DNA of 64,000 bases from Salinilacustrithrix flava (GCF_041228405.1 NZ_CP133888.1:3100001-3164000), one strand, 5' to 3'; counted from the first letter of the stretch, positions 49,926 to 59,286 are shown. Numbers and translations: made by a program. Notes: generated from the sequence alone by a model not told the origin.

Positions 49926-51529
49926 GTGACGTCCGCCATGAGCAACGGCGGGTTGTGCACGTGGGTGATGGTGGGGGCGGGACCGACGACGTCGGACGCG
50001 ATCTCCAGCGCATCAGCCATGGTCGAGGCGGGTGCGAAGCCGAGGCGGCGCACGGCCTTGGGGTCACCGCCGACGATGACGACCTTGCCGAGGTGCTGGA
50101 GGGCGTGGCTGCCCCAGTACCACATGTAGAACGGGTGGACGCCGTGGTAGGCGTAGCTCGTCCGGTACAGGTGGCGGTACCACTCGTCCTCGGCGAAGGC
50201 CTGCTCGTACTTCTCGACCTCGACCGGGTCGGTGGTCTGGGACAGGACCTGTTCGAAGAAGTCGATGTAGCTCGGGTGGTGCACCGGGTGGAACTCCCAC
50301 GGCGTGGGGTGGCGCATGATCAGCACGCCGCCCTCGCGCACCGGGGGCTTGCCGCGGTACATGTTGAAGAAGTACCCGAGCCCCAGGCACATGACCAGGA
50401 TCGGGTTCATCACCGAGTTCACGTTGTAGGGGCAGATGTAGGGCAGGCCCATGGTGAGCACGTCGGTCTGGCCTTCGACCGGCACCAGGTGCTGGGCGAA
50501 GTTCTGCTCGAGGGTGCGCTCGTGCACGGCCTCGACCTCGCCGGCCTGCACGGAGGTGACGGCGTAGGGCGCCTTCCACGACTGGAACGCGGCCCGCTTG
50601 GCCCGGGCCGGCATGCGCTTGAGCCCCGCCTGCACGGCCATGAAGGTGGCCCGGTCCTTGGCCGTCCACTCCCACTCCCGCTTCTGCAGCATGGAGAGGG
50701 GGCTGGCGGTGTCGAGGGCGGACGTGCCGAACGTGTCGTTGTTGAGCGTGGTCTCGACCTGGAAGACCTTCACGCCGCCGTCTCGCAGCACCTTGCCCAT
50801 GCGCCAGTTGCTGTGGTGCAGCTCGGAGGCGTGGCGGTCCATGAAGCTCTTCGAGTGCTGCATGGTGTGGACGTTGTGGTGGTGGCGCAGCGATCGGTAG
50901 CCCGACAGGCCGGTGGCGGTGGACTTCCAGCCGCCGTCCATCGACACGAGGTTGATGTTCACGTAGACGATCAGGTCCGAGGTGGCGGCCCGCTTGTTGA
51001 TCTCGACCAGCTCGCCCTTGTCGGTGGTGCCGATCTCGAGCATCCCGTCGGGATCCTCGGCGTCGTGGTTGTACAGCCGGCCCGACGGCGCGAACGCGTC
51101 GTAGACCCGGTCGCCGACGGCGTGGCGCAGCTCGTCCTCGGTCATCCGCCGGTGCAGGGCGAGGGCGGCGATGATCTCGACGTCGTCGACGCCGGCTGCA
51201 GCGGCGGTGTCGAGGACGGCCTCGATGATCCGCTGGCGCACGTCGGGCTTGCGCATCGGGGGCAGCGGCAGCGAGATGTCGTCGAAGCAGATCGTCAGCT
51301 TCATGCCCGAGAACAGCAGCGTGGACAGGGGCTGGCTGTCGCCGAGCGGGTGCTCCAGCGCATGCCGGATGGCGGCGTCGGTGTCCTCGAGCCCCTCGTG
51401 GGGCTCGGGCGGGTAGATCACCCGGCTCCGGCCGGCGGGCAGCTTCTCGAGCACGAAGTCCTCACCGTGGTGGAACACGATCGGTGGGGTCGACGAGTCG
51501 ACGTCGAGGACGAGTCCGGGGCGAGGCAT
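49922..51529 (-). CDS. LarA-like protein (DUF2088, nickel-dependent racemase family)
   Basis: A 535-residue protein. The N-terminal domain has the LarA-type segment CFDDISLPLPP (about residue 85) and ALHRRMTEDELRHAVG, corresponding to the lactate racemase pattern in which a His and Asp/Arg act at the nickel-pincer cofactor. It is about 100 residues longer than typical LarA and lacks the usual ATGTHR form, so the substrate is probably not lactate. The C-terminal part has unusual Tyr/Trp-rich segments (YAYHGVHPFYMWYWGSHAL). Cofactor genes larB, larC and larE are not in the window. ATG 51529 is 3 bases from the dehydrogenase stop. Confidence 0.75.
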   Translation of the reverse strand: MPRPGLVLDVDSSTPPIVFHHGEDFVLEKLPAGRSRVIYPPEPHEGLEDTDAAIRHALEHPLGDSQPLSTLLFSGMKLTICFDDISLPLPPMRKPDVRQRIIEAVLDTAAAAGVDDVEIIAALALHRRMTEDELRHAVGDRVYDAFAPSGRLYNHDAEDPDGMLEIGTTDKGELVEINKRAATSDLIVYVNINLVSMDGGWKSTATGLSGYRSLRHHHNVHTMQHSKSFMDRHASELHHSNWRMGKVLRDGGVKVFQVETTLNNDTFGTSALDTASPLSMLQKREWEWTAKDRATFMAVQAGLKRMPARAKRAAFQSWKAPYAVTSVQAGEVEAVHERTLEQNFAQHLVPVEGQTDVLTMGLPYICPYNVNSVMNPILVMCLGLGYFFNMYRGKPPVREGGVLIMRHPTPWEFHPVHHPSYIDFFEQVLSQTTDPVEVEKYEQAFAEDEWYRHLYRTSYAYHGVHPFYMWYWGSHALQHLGKVVIVGGDPKAVRRLGFAPASTMADALEIASDVVGPAPTITHVHNPPLLMADVT

Positions 51530-52738
51530 CTAGGGCTTCCGTTCTGATGTCTTGCGGAGGTCAAAAGCGATCTTGACGGCGCCGCGGCGGCCGGCGTCGG
51601 CCGCGTGGACGATGGCGTCCTCGTAGCGGGACAGGGGGTAGGTGGCGCTGACCAGCCGACCGAGGTCCTTGCTCGCGACCAGCTGGAGGGCAGCACGGAA
51701 GTCCTCGCGGCGGTAGGCGTAGACGCCGCGCAGCGCGACCTCCCGATGCCACAGGCCGGTCAGGTCCAGGGACACGGTGGCGGGCATGCCGACGACGAGG
51801 ATGGTGCCGCCGGGGGCGACCACCTCGAGGGCCTGGGCGAGGGAGGCCTCGCTGCCGACGCAGTCGACCACGATCGGCGCGCCCCCGGTCAGCTGGCCGC
51901 CCGTCCGAGATGAACCCGAGTGGTCCTTGGCGAGCTTCGTGGAGCGGGTGGCGAGGCGCACCGCACCGTTGAGCTCGTCGGGCGACACGACCGTCGTCGC
52001 GCCGAGCTCGGTGGCCAGGCGCTTCTGGTGGGCGTACTTGCCGCCGGTCATGATCGGCGTGCCGTCGGGCAGGACGTCGCTGATGGCGGCGATGGTCAGC
52101 AGGCCGAGGGTGCCGGCGCCGATCACGACGACGGGTCCGTCACGGTCAGGCAAGGCGTCGAGGGCACGGACCGCTGCGTCGGCCGCGTGCACCGCGCAGG
52201 CGGTGGGCTCGACCATGACGGCGGCCTCGTCGCTGAGCTCGTCGGGCACGGGCACGAGCTGGGCGGGGTGGGCGACCATGACCTCGGACCAGCCGCCGCC
52301 GGTGCTCTCGCAGAAGCCGGACTGCAGCCCGGGCTCGAGGTGGCCGAACGCGATGCGCTCGCACCGGTTCACGTCGCCCGACGCGCAGCCCGGGCAGGGG
52401 GGTGTGATGCCGCGGACCTCGCAGTGGAGGACCGGGACCAGCACGGCCCGCGTGCCGTCGTCCAGATCCCCGACGACCTCGTGGCCGGGGACGAACGGGA
52501 AGCTGACGATCGGCTCGAAGTAGCGCGACGAGTGGCCGTCGATGGTGGACAGGTCCGAGCCGCAGATGCCGGCGAGCCGGGGCCGCAGCGTGACCCAGCC
52601 GTCGGCGGGCGCCTCGGGCTCGTCGAGGTCGCGGAGGCGCAGCGGCCCGACCGAGGCGCCGGCGCCGGGGCGCAGTGCGCCGGCGATCATGGCGGCGGCG
52701 TAGCGAGCCGGCTTGCGGGAGAACTCGAGCGCCTTCAC
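51530..52738 (-). CDS. Zinc-dependent alcohol dehydrogenase (MDR family)
   Basis: A 402-residue medium-chain dehydrogenase. Catalytic-zinc features are GICGSDLSTIDGH and GHEVVGD (about 88). A structural-zinc loop has HCEVRG, CPGCASGDVNRC. The Rossmann motif is VVVIGAGTLGLLT. GTG 52738 overlaps the upstream stop as GTGA, indicating coupling to the fatty acyl reductase. It probably interconverts an alcohol and an aldehyde or ketone derived from that product. Family membership is clear, substrate is not. Confidence 0.9.
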   Translation of the reverse strand: MKALEFSRKPARYAAAMIAGALRPGAGASVGPLRLRDLDEPEAPADGWVTLRPRLAGICGSDLSTIDGHSSRYFEPIVSFPFVPGHEVVGDLDDGTRAVLVPVLHCEVRGITPPCPGCASGDVNRCERIAFGHLEPGLQSGFCESTGGGWSEVMVAHPAQLVPVPDELSDEAAVMVEPTACAVHAADAAVRALDALPDRDGPVVVIGAGTLGLLTIAAISDVLPDGTPIMTGGKYAHQKRLATELGATTVVSPDELNGAVRLATRSTKLAKDHSGSSRTGGQLTGGAPIVVDCVGSEASLAQALEVVAPGGTILVVGMPATVSLDLTGLWHREVALRGVYAYRREDFRAALQLVASKDLGRLVSATYPLSRYEDAIVHAADAGRRGAVKIAFDLRKTSERKP

Positions 52739-55191
52739 GACCCGCCTCCTGTGGTGCGACCGGAGGTGGCAGTGCGAGTGGCGACGGCGGTCGTCTGGTT
52801 CCAACTCGGTCCGATGGGGAGGAGCGGGTGGCTACCGCCCTTGGCCTTGTCGAAGTGCTCGACGAGCCAGCCCCGCTTGCGAGCCAGCGCGGAGAGGCGG
52901 GCCTCGGGGTTGACCGCCACCGGGAACCCGGCCGCCTCCAGGAGGGGCAGGTCGGAGGTGGAATCCGCGTAGGCGACGGACTCGGCCGGGTCGAGGCCGT
53001 GGAGGTCGCAGTAGTCGAACAGCGCCTGGGCCCGTGCCTCGCCGGTCGGGGGCACGTCGGTGAGCTCGCCGGTGTAGGTGCCGTCGGGGGCGACGGTCAT
53101 CTCGGCGCAGATGACGTCATCGAAGAGGGGCATGATCGGCTTGATCGCCACGTCGAGGGCGCCGGTGATGAGCAGGGTGCGGTGCCCGAGGGCCCGGTGC
53201 TCGCGCACCCGGCGGATGGCGGCAGGGAACGACTTGGTGAGCAGCAGGTGGCTGAACATGTCGACCGTGTCGGCGTCGAGCTGGTCGACGGGCGCGCCCT
53301 CGTAGCGCCGGTAGAACTGGCGCAGGAAGTCGCTGCGGTCCTTGCGGTCGGCCGACAGGAGCGACGGGGCCTCGGCGAGCGTGCGCAGCACGAACCGGAG
53401 CCGGTCCTCGGGCGGCAGCCGCCGGGTGGCGAGCCAGGAGTACGAGGCGACCACGTTGCTCGCGATGATCGTGTTCTCGAGGTCGAAGGCGGCGACGTGG
53501 CGGTCGGGGGAGAGCACCTGGCGACGCAGCCGGCTCGAGCGGGACTCGCGGTCGGTGCTGCCCGGCGTGGTCTTCACCCGGGCGTGCTGGACGACGGAGG
53601 GGAGGTGGATCTCGCTGACGTAGCGGTCCCAGTCGATGACCCGGGGGTCGAGGCCGAACGCCTCGCGGCTGGCCTCGTCCATCCGCTGGTGGAGGTCCAG
53701 CAGGTTCTCGACGCCGTAGACCGCCTCGCACTCGGCGTAGGCGCCGTAGAGCTCGACGTAGGTGAGGGCGCGCTCGACGTCCTCCCGCTTGGACTCGAGG
53801 TTCGAGGCCCACTCGGCCTGGCGCCCACGGAGGGGCAGGGCCTGGAGAGTGGACTCGGCCTTCTCGATGACCGACTTGGCCCGCTCGAGCTGGGCCTGCA
53901 CGCGCCCGCGCCCGGGGAAGTTCCACTCGGGCACGACGATGGGCTGGCCGTCGCTGTCGTAGACGGGGTGCTCGGTGAACCAGGACCGGACGTTGTCGAC
54001 GAGGCGCCGGTAGCGCAGCGGGTTGGCCGAGCCCGATGCCGACTGCACGATGCGGGGCGGGGCCAGGGTGCCGTCGTCGTTGCGGGCCGGACCGTCGGCT
54101 GCGACCGCGCAGATGGCGCCGCACACGAGGTCGACGGGGATGACGTCGATGATCCCCTCGGGCACGCCGGGGAACTCCTTGAGGAGGCCGCGGGCGTAGG
54201 AGATGATCACCGGCTCGGCCATGCGGAACCCGCGGATCCATCCGGGGCTGGGCTCGGCGAGCGAGGACTCGATGATGGCCGGCCGGACGATGGAGAACGG
54301 CAGGTCGCTGCCCCCGGTGACCGGTGACCGGGCGTGCTCGAACAGCGCCTTCTCGCCGAGGGCCTTGGTGTAGGCGTAGGCGTCGGGCCAGCCGAGGGAG
54401 GCGGCCCGGGTCCGGCCGGCCTCGACCAGCTGGTCGCTGACCCAGGCGGACCGGCGCTGCTCGGTCTTGGCGGCGAGGAGGGGCGCGCCGGCGGCGCCCA
54501 GCTCGCGTCGGGCCTCCTTGCGGAAGCGGGCGAGCATGTCGGGTCTGCGGGACTCGGCTTCGAAGTCGGCCCGCGAGCGCCGGGAGGCGGCGACCTCCTT
54601 GCGCCAGTCGACCCCGAACCAGAAGGCGTTCTCGTCGACCGGCTCCTCGGGTGCGGCGCCCTTGCGGTTGCCGGCGACGTAGCAGGTGGACACGGCGACG
54701 AGGTGGGGGAGCCGGCTCGGTTCGCAGATGTCGTGGAGCGTGCTCGCGATGCGGGACGGGCCGAGCAGGTTGACCTCGACGGCGAGGTCGAGGGGGGAGT
54801 CGAAGCTGACCGTGGCGGCGGAGTGGATCACGGTGTCGCACGTCGCCAGGACCTCGCGGCCCGCCTCGTCCAGGCCGAGGCCGTCGGAGGAGACGTCGCC
54901 GCCGATGACCCGGACCCGGCGCTCGATCATGTCGTCGAAGGTCTCGCCCCCGTCCGCAGCAGAGCCGGCGAGCTGCTCGCGGAGCAGATCGAACGCGTCG
55001 TTCTTGAAGATCTCGCGGCGGGCGCGCTGGCCGACGCTGCGGCGCTGGCTCGGCCGGATGAGCAGGACGAGCTCGCAGCCCGGTGCCCGGCGCAGGAGGC
55101 GCTCGATCAGAGCGGTGCCGAGGAACCCGGTGCCGCCCGTGATGGCGATGCGCTGGCCGTCGAGCGCGGCGGCGATGGAGAGGTCCGGCAC
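52735..55191 (-). CDS. Fatty acyl-CoA reductase fused to HAD-IB hydrolase
   Basis: An 818-residue fusion. The N-terminal two thirds is an extended SDR of the fatty acyl-CoA reductase (male-sterility) type: GGTGFLG at residues 19-25, STCYVAGN, and YAYTKALGEK near 271. The C-terminal third, from about 565, is a HAD subfamily IB hydrolase: AFDLENTII (motif I, Asp-Leu-Glu), LLITGA (motif II) and YADSTSDLPLLEAAG (motif IV). The reductase would make a fatty aldehyde or alcohol from acyl-CoA, and the hydrolase may remove a phosphate in the same pathway. GTG 55191 follows a TAAACA box by 7 bases, overlapped by an operator. It is first in the operon. Confidence 0.88.
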   Translation of the reverse strand: MPDLSIAAALDGQRIAITGGTGFLGTALIERLLRRAPGCELVLLIRPSQRRSVGQRARREIFKNDAFDLLREQLAGSAADGGETFDDMIERRVRVIGGDVSSDGLGLDEAGREVLATCDTVIHSAATVSFDSPLDLAVEVNLLGPSRIASTLHDICEPSRLPHLVAVSTCYVAGNRKGAAPEEPVDENAFWFGVDWRKEVAASRRSRADFEAESRRPDMLARFRKEARRELGAAGAPLLAAKTEQRRSAWVSDQLVEAGRTRAASLGWPDAYAYTKALGEKALFEHARSPVTGGSDLPFSIVRPAIIESSLAEPSPGWIRGFRMAEPVIISYARGLLKEFPGVPEGIIDVIPVDLVCGAICAVAADGPARNDDGTLAPPRIVQSASGSANPLRYRRLVDNVRSWFTEHPVYDSDGQPIVVPEWNFPGRGRVQAQLERAKSVIEKAESTLQALPLRGRQAEWASNLESKREDVERALTYVELYGAYAECEAVYGVENLLDLHQRMDEASREAFGLDPRVIDWDRYVSEIHLPSVVQHARVKTTPGSTDRESRSSRLRRQVLSPDRHVAAFDLENTIIASNVVASYSWLATRRLPPEDRLRFVLRTLAEAPSLLSADRKDRSDFLRQFYRRYEGAPVDQLDADTVDMFSHLLLTKSFPAAIRRVREHRALGHRTLLITGALDVAIKPIMPLFDDVICAEMTVAPDGTYTGELTDVPPTGEARAQALFDYCDLHGLDPAESVAYADSTSDLPLLEAAGFPVAVNPEARLSALARKRGWLVEHFDKAKGGSHPLLPIGPSWNQTTAVATRTATSGRTTGGGS

Positions 55192-55201
55192 GGCGACGTG
55201 T

Positions 55202-55215
55202 TTACCAGTTGGTAG
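55202..55215. promoter_or_regulatory. TetR-type operator before the acyl reductase operon
   Basis: TTACCAGTTGGTAG is an inverted repeat (TTACC / GGTA) with a 4-base spacer, overlapping the minus-strand -10 box TAAACA (55199-55204). The same spacing and half-sites occur at 56226-56239 next to the TetR gene. Confidence 0.65.
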
Positions 55216-55239
55216 GGAGCGACGCCCGACTCGCCGAGG

Positions 55240-56142
55240 TCAGGTCTCGTGTTCGAGCAGCAGGTCCCGGAACCCCTCCTCGGAGGTGTGGGACGGCTCG
55301 GAGGAGTCGAGGAAGCCCTCGAGCGCCTCGAGGAACGGCACGGGGGTCTCGAAGGGCACGAAGTGTCCGGCGCCGGGGACGACGACGAGCTCGCTTCCCG
55401 GCATGAGCTCGTGCGCGGCGTAGGCGTGCTCGACCGGGATGATCCGGTCCTGGTCGCCCCAGATGATGAGCGTGGGTACGCCGCTCGCGAGGTACAGGCG
55501 GTCGCGGGCACTCACGCGCTGGCCGCTGACGTCGACGACCGAGCGGATCGTGTGGATGAAGGCCATGCGGCCCCGGACCTCGGTGAGGCCCCGGTAGCTC
55601 CGCCAGATCTCCCGTCCCCGGACACCCATGCGCAACCGGCCGCGACCGACCTTGGCGGTGATCGCTTCGAGCAGGTCGGGGATGGCGCGATGCAGGATGA
55701 TCGGCATGACCAGCTCGGCGCCGGGGAGGCTGACGGCCCGCAGCAGGATCGAGACCTCCTTGCCGAGACCGCCGCTCGACACCAGCACGAGGCGCTCGCA
55801 CCGCTGCGGGAACTGGTAGGCGAACTGCAGGGCGATCCCGCCGCCGAGCGAGTGGCCGACGACGGTCGCGCGCTCGATGCCGAGGGCGACCATGAGGTCG
55901 CGCACGCCGCTGGCGAACGCGCCGAGCGAGTAGTCGCCACGCGGCTTGGCCGATTCGCCGTGGCCGAGCAGATCGGGAGCAAGGACGGTGTGCCGCTCGG
56001 CGAGCGCCGGCATCACCTCCCGCCAGGTCGTGGAGCTGCCGGTGACGCCGTGGAGGAGGACGACGGCAGGTCCCTGGCCCGCCATCCGGTAGCTCACGTG
56101 GTGCCCGTGGAGGTCGATGTGGCGGATCCCGAAGTCGTGCAC
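55240..56142 (-). CDS. Alpha/beta hydrolase
   Basis: A 300-residue alpha/beta-hydrolase fold enzyme. VLLHGVTGSSTTW forms the oxyanion region, GHSLGGG carries the nucleophile Ser98, and WGDQDRIIP and GAGHFVPFE supply Asp and His. I chose GTG 56142 because GGAG lies 6 bases upstream and the protein then begins at the usual first beta strand; the frame also has ATG 56232, inside the operator. Likely an esterase or thioesterase acting on an acyl or lipid substrate, given the next genes downstream. It lies 48 bases upstream of the acyl reductase and shares its regulator site. Confidence 0.88.
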   Translation of the reverse strand: MHDFGIRHIDLHGHHVSYRMAGQGPAVVLLHGVTGSSTTWREVMPALAERHTVLAPDLLGHGESAKPRGDYSLGAFASGVRDLMVALGIERATVVGHSLGGGIALQFAYQFPQRCERLVLVSSGGLGKEVSILLRAVSLPGAELVMPIILHRAIPDLLEAITAKVGRGRLRMGVRGREIWRSYRGLTEVRGRMAFIHTIRSVVDVSGQRVSARDRLYLASGVPTLIIWGDQDRIIPVEHAYAAHELMPGSELVVVPGAGHFVPFETPVPFLEALEGFLDSSEPSHTSEEGFRDLLLEHET

Positions 56143-56225
56143 GATCTGCTCCTGTGGTGGCGTCGCCTGCACGGTGTCAGGCCCGGTGATCGGGCGGAAG
56201 GGTCCTCGGCCCCTTCCTTCCTCCT

Positions 56226-56239
56226 TTACCATCCGGTAA
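56226..56239. promoter_or_regulatory. TetR-type operator between hydrolase and TetR genes
   Basis: TTACCATCCGGTAA is a perfect 5-bp inverted repeat with a 4-base spacer. It covers TACCAT (56227-56232), the likely -10 of the TetR gene 7 bases before GTG 56240, so bound repressor would block its own promoter. Confidence 0.7.
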
Positions 56240-56863
56240 GTGGCCGGTACACCGAGGATCTCGAGCACATCGAGCACCGGTGACCGGATCCTCGCAGCTG
56301 CGCTGCGCTCGTTCGGCTCGACCGGCATCGACGGCACGTCCCTCGACGCGCTCGCCCGGGACCTCGGCGTCACCAAGCAGGCGATCCTCTACTGGTACCC
56401 GTCGAAGGAGGCGCTGCTCGACGCGGTGATCGACTTCAGCGCCGTCGAGCTCCAGCGCCGCTTCGCCCGGGCGATCGAGACGCGGCCCGGGGAGACGAGC
56501 ACGGGGTTCGAGCGGGTCGAGGCGGTCGTGCACGCCGCCTTCCGGCTGGCGGCTCGCCACCCTGCGATGCTCGGGCTGATGCGGGAGGTCAACCGCATCG
56601 GTCCGCCGACCTCGACCCGGTTGACGGAGTCCGTCACCCCGCTCCTCACCGCCGCAGCCGCCTGGTTGGGTGCCGAGATGGATGCCGGGCGCCTGCGCCG
56701 CCACGACCCCAAGCTGCTGGTGCTGATGGCGTACTCGTCGGTGACCGGCCTGGCCACGGAGGTCGAGGTGCTCCGGGCCCTGGGGGAGGAGCCGACGCTG
56801 GCCTCCCTGGTGCGCCGGCGCGACCAGCTGGTCGACCTGCTCCGCGACGCGCTGGTGCCCTGA
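56240..56863 (+). CDS. TetR/AcrR-family regulator of the lipid-type operon
   Basis: A 207-residue single TetR protein of normal length. The HTH is RILAAALRSFGSTGIDGTS, LARDLGVTKQAILYWYPSKEALL at about 16-60, followed by a helical ligand domain. It starts with GTG 56240, immediately after its presumed operator, and is divergent from the hydrolase. The identical half-sites before the acyl reductase suggest it represses both units and is released by a lipid or acyl-CoA, as for many regulators of fatty acid genes. The ligand is inferred. Confidence 0.92.
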   Translation: MAGTPRISSTSSTGDRILAAALRSFGSTGIDGTSLDALARDLGVTKQAILYWYPSKEALLDAVIDFSAVELQRRFARAIETRPGETSTGFERVEAVVHAAFRLAARHPAMLGLMREVNRIGPPTSTRLTESVTPLLTAAAAWLGAEMDAGRLRRHDPKLLVLMAYSSVTGLATEVEVLRALGEEPTLASLVRRRDQLVDLLRDALVP

Positions 56864-56908
56864 GCGGGACCGGGGAACCGATCGGGTGGGTCGCAGCGTC
56901 TCAACGCC

Positions 56909-57853
56909 ATGCACCTCCACCGGATCCTCGCTCCACTGCTCGTCCTGATCCTCGCGGTGGCGGGTTGCTCCGCCGGGCAGGACGACGACGCGTCCACCGC
57001 GTCCGACAGCACCGACGAGTACACCGGCGAGTTCTCCGGCGAAGACAGCGGCGAGATGGCCGCGGGCGGGGATGGCGACGATGTCGCGGCCGACGGCGCC
57101 AGCACGGGTGGTGGTCGGGTGGCCGACGTGGCCCAGGTCGATCTGGAGGCCGTGCCGATCGCGGCGGTGGACCGCAAGATCATCTACACCGGCACCGTCA
57201 GCTCGGTGGTCGAGGACGTGGCCGCCGCCGTGCGGGAGGTCCGCGATGCAGCGACGGTCGAAGGCGGGTACGTGTTCGCCCAGGACCTCGGGCCGGGCCA
57301 GGGGCGGGTGGTGCTGAAGGTGCCGGTCGACCGCTTCGACGCCGTGTTCGACGCGGTGGTGGCCGTCGGTGAGGTCGAGGCCCAGCACATCGAGGCCGAG
57401 GACGTCTCCGAGCGCTTCGTCGACCTCGAGAGCCGCCAGGCCACCCTCGCCACGAGCATCGACCGGATCCGGGGCTTCCTCGCCCAGACGACGAACGTCG
57501 ACGAGATCAGCCGGCTCGAGTCCGAGCTCACCAACCGGGAGGCCGAGCACGACGTCATCGCCGGCCAGCTGCGGGTGCTGCGCGACCGCACGAGCTACGG
57601 CACGATCACCGCCGACCTGCGCCTCCAGGACCCCGACGCCGCCCTCCTGGCGGAGGGGGAAGGGTCCGAGGGCGGCCCGCCCGGGTTCGGCGAGGGGCTC
57701 TCCGCCGGCTGGGACGCGGTGACCACCGCGGCGAGCGCAGCTGCGACCGTGCTCGGGTTCGCCCTGCCCTTCGCCCCCGTCCTGCTGCTGGCCGGCGCGC
57801 TCACCTGGTGGTGGCGGCGTCGGCCGGCGACTGCGCCGCCGGCTGAGGCGTGA
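56909..57853 (+). CDS. DUF4349 lipoprotein
   Basis: A 314-residue lipoprotein. The signal peptide ends in a lipobox (LILAVAGC, Cys20). A disordered Asp/Ser/Gly-rich linker follows, then the DUF4349 core: IIYTGTVSSVVEDVAAAV, GGYVFAQDLG, VVLKVPVDRFDAVF, then a coiled-coil (FVDLESRQATLATSIDRIRGF, LESELTNREAEHDVIAGQL) and a C-terminal transmembrane helix (TVLGFALPFAPVLLLAGALTWWW) with a basic end. This matches the family layout; the function is unknown, though a cell-envelope role is likely. Its 3' end overlaps the convergent transporter gene by 53 bases. Confidence 0.9.
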   Translation: MHLHRILAPLLVLILAVAGCSAGQDDDASTASDSTDEYTGEFSGEDSGEMAAGGDGDDVAADGASTGGGRVADVAQVDLEAVPIAAVDRKIIYTGTVSSVVEDVAAAVREVRDAATVEGGYVFAQDLGPGQGRVVLKVPVDRFDAVFDAVVAVGEVEAQHIEAEDVSERFVDLESRQATLATSIDRIRGFLAQTTNVDEISRLESELTNREAEHDVIAGQLRVLRDRTSYGTITADLRLQDPDAALLAEGEGSEGGPPGFGEGLSAGWDAVTTAASAAATVLGFALPFAPVLLLAGALTWWWRRRPATAPPAEA

Positions 57854-59273
57854 CCGCATCGGCCCGGGCCTGGCGCCCGTCGATGCGTGCGGTGGCCGCC
57901 ACCGCGACCAGGCCGAGCCCGAACGCGACGAGGTAGGCGACGCCGAAGGACTCCGGCGTCGGGTCGCCGGCGTACACGGCGGTGAGCACGGCGATGCCGG
58001 ACGCGTTGCCGACGAGGCGGACCATGCGCTGGGTGGCCGACGCGATGCCGAGGTCGGCCTCGTCGACGGAGTTGGCCAGCACCGCGCCGAGCGACGGTCG
58101 GGCGATGCCGTTGCCCAGGCCCTGGGTGAGCAGCGCCGCGCCGATCAGCCACACCGCCTCCGTGGCCGCGCCGACGGCGAACACCGCCATCGCCGCCGCG
58201 AGGATGCTGTTGCCGAGCAGCGCACCGCTGCGCTCGCCGATGCGGGACCCGATCTGGCCACCGACCGGCGAGGACAGGCTGTAGCTGAGCGGGCGGATGA
58301 GCAGGAGCAGCGCGATGCCCGACGTCGTCCAGCCGAAGATGCCGCTCATGAGGAACGGCGTCATCACGAAGCCGCCCATGTAGGTCGCGCCGGCGAAGGA
58401 CTGGGCGATGAGCGTGGCCGAGAAGTTCCGTCGCCCCAGCAGCTCGAGGGGCAGCAGCGGGTGCTCGACCCGTCGCTCGATGGCCACGAACGCGGCGACG
58501 GCGATCGGGGTGACGACGAGGCCGGCGACCACCGCGGGGTGCGCCCAGCCCCAGTCGGCGCTCTGGTTGAGCGCCAGCATCAGGCCGCCGGCACCGAAGC
58601 CGATGCTGGTGGCGCCGCCGATGTCGAACCTCGCACCGGCGTGCGCCGGTGGCGTCTCCTCCAGCACGAGCGTGGCCACGACGACCGGGATCACGGCGAG
58701 CCCGGCCTGCACGGCGAAGACCACCCGCCACCCGACGGCGTCCACGAGGGGCCCGCCGACGGCCAGGCCGATGGCGGGGGAGCCGGCGGCGACGAGCGAC
58801 CACCAGCCCATCGCCTTCACCCGCTCCTCGGCGGGGAACGCCCGCATGATCAACGCCATCGACGTGGGCTGGGTGGCCGAGCCGATCACCTGGGTGATCG
58901 TCCGCAGCCCGATGAGGGCCAGAGCGCTCCACGCGAACGCGGTGACCCCGGCGACCAGCGTGGCCAGGGTGAACCCGGCGAGGAACACCTTGCGCTGGCC
59001 GCGCAGGTCGCCCATCTTGCCGAGCACCGGCAGGGCCACGGCCGAGGCCAGCATCGGGGCCGAGATGACCCAGGTGAGCAGAGCGTCGCTCTTGCCGAAC
59101 TCGTCGGCGATGTCGGGCAGCGCGACGGTGAGGATCGTCACCGGGAACGTGGTGGCGAACATGCCGACCAGCGCGGTGGACAGCACCCAGCGTCGGTACG
59201 TCCCGCGTTCGCGCAGGCGGGCGACCAGACGCTGTCGGACGCCGGTGAGACCGGCGGGATCGTCCCTGGCCAC
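57801..59273 (-). CDS. Major facilitator superfamily exporter (DHA2/EmrB-QacA-like)
   Basis: A 490-residue membrane transporter with about 14 hydrophobic helices. FPVTILTVALPDIADEF and the loop GKMGDLRGQRKVFLAG (motif A, here with DLRGQRK) identify the drug:H+ antiporter-2 subfamily. It probably exports a small hydrophobic compound in exchange for protons. GTG 59273 lies 7 bases after TAACCT on the minus strand, which supports a leaderless transcript. The C-terminus, after the last helix, overlaps the lipoprotein gene. No regulator is adjacent, so the substrate is open. Confidence 0.9.
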   Translation of the reverse strand: MARDDPAGLTGVRQRLVARLRERGTYRRWVLSTALVGMFATTFPVTILTVALPDIADEFGKSDALLTWVISAPMLASAVALPVLGKMGDLRGQRKVFLAGFTLATLVAGVTAFAWSALALIGLRTITQVIGSATQPTSMALIMRAFPAEERVKAMGWWSLVAAGSPAIGLAVGGPLVDAVGWRVVFAVQAGLAVIPVVVATLVLEETPPAHAGARFDIGGATSIGFGAGGLMLALNQSADWGWAHPAVVAGLVVTPIAVAAFVAIERRVEHPLLPLELLGRRNFSATLIAQSFAGATYMGGFVMTPFLMSGIFGWTTSGIALLLLIRPLSYSLSSPVGGQIGSRIGERSGALLGNSILAAAMAVFAVGAATEAVWLIGAALLTQGLGNGIARPSLGAVLANSVDEADLGIASATQRMVRLVGNASGIAVLTAVYAGDPTPESFGVAYLVAFGLGLVAVAATARIDGRQARADAVTPQPAAQSPADAATTR

Positions 59274-59280
59274 CCGACGG

Positions 59281-59286
59281 AGGTTA
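59281..59286 (-). promoter_or_regulatory. Putative -10 box of the MFS transporter gene
   Basis: On the minus strand TAACCT lies exactly 7 bases before GTG 59273, repeating the TANNNT-N7-start arrangement. No ribosome site is present. Confidence 0.45.
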
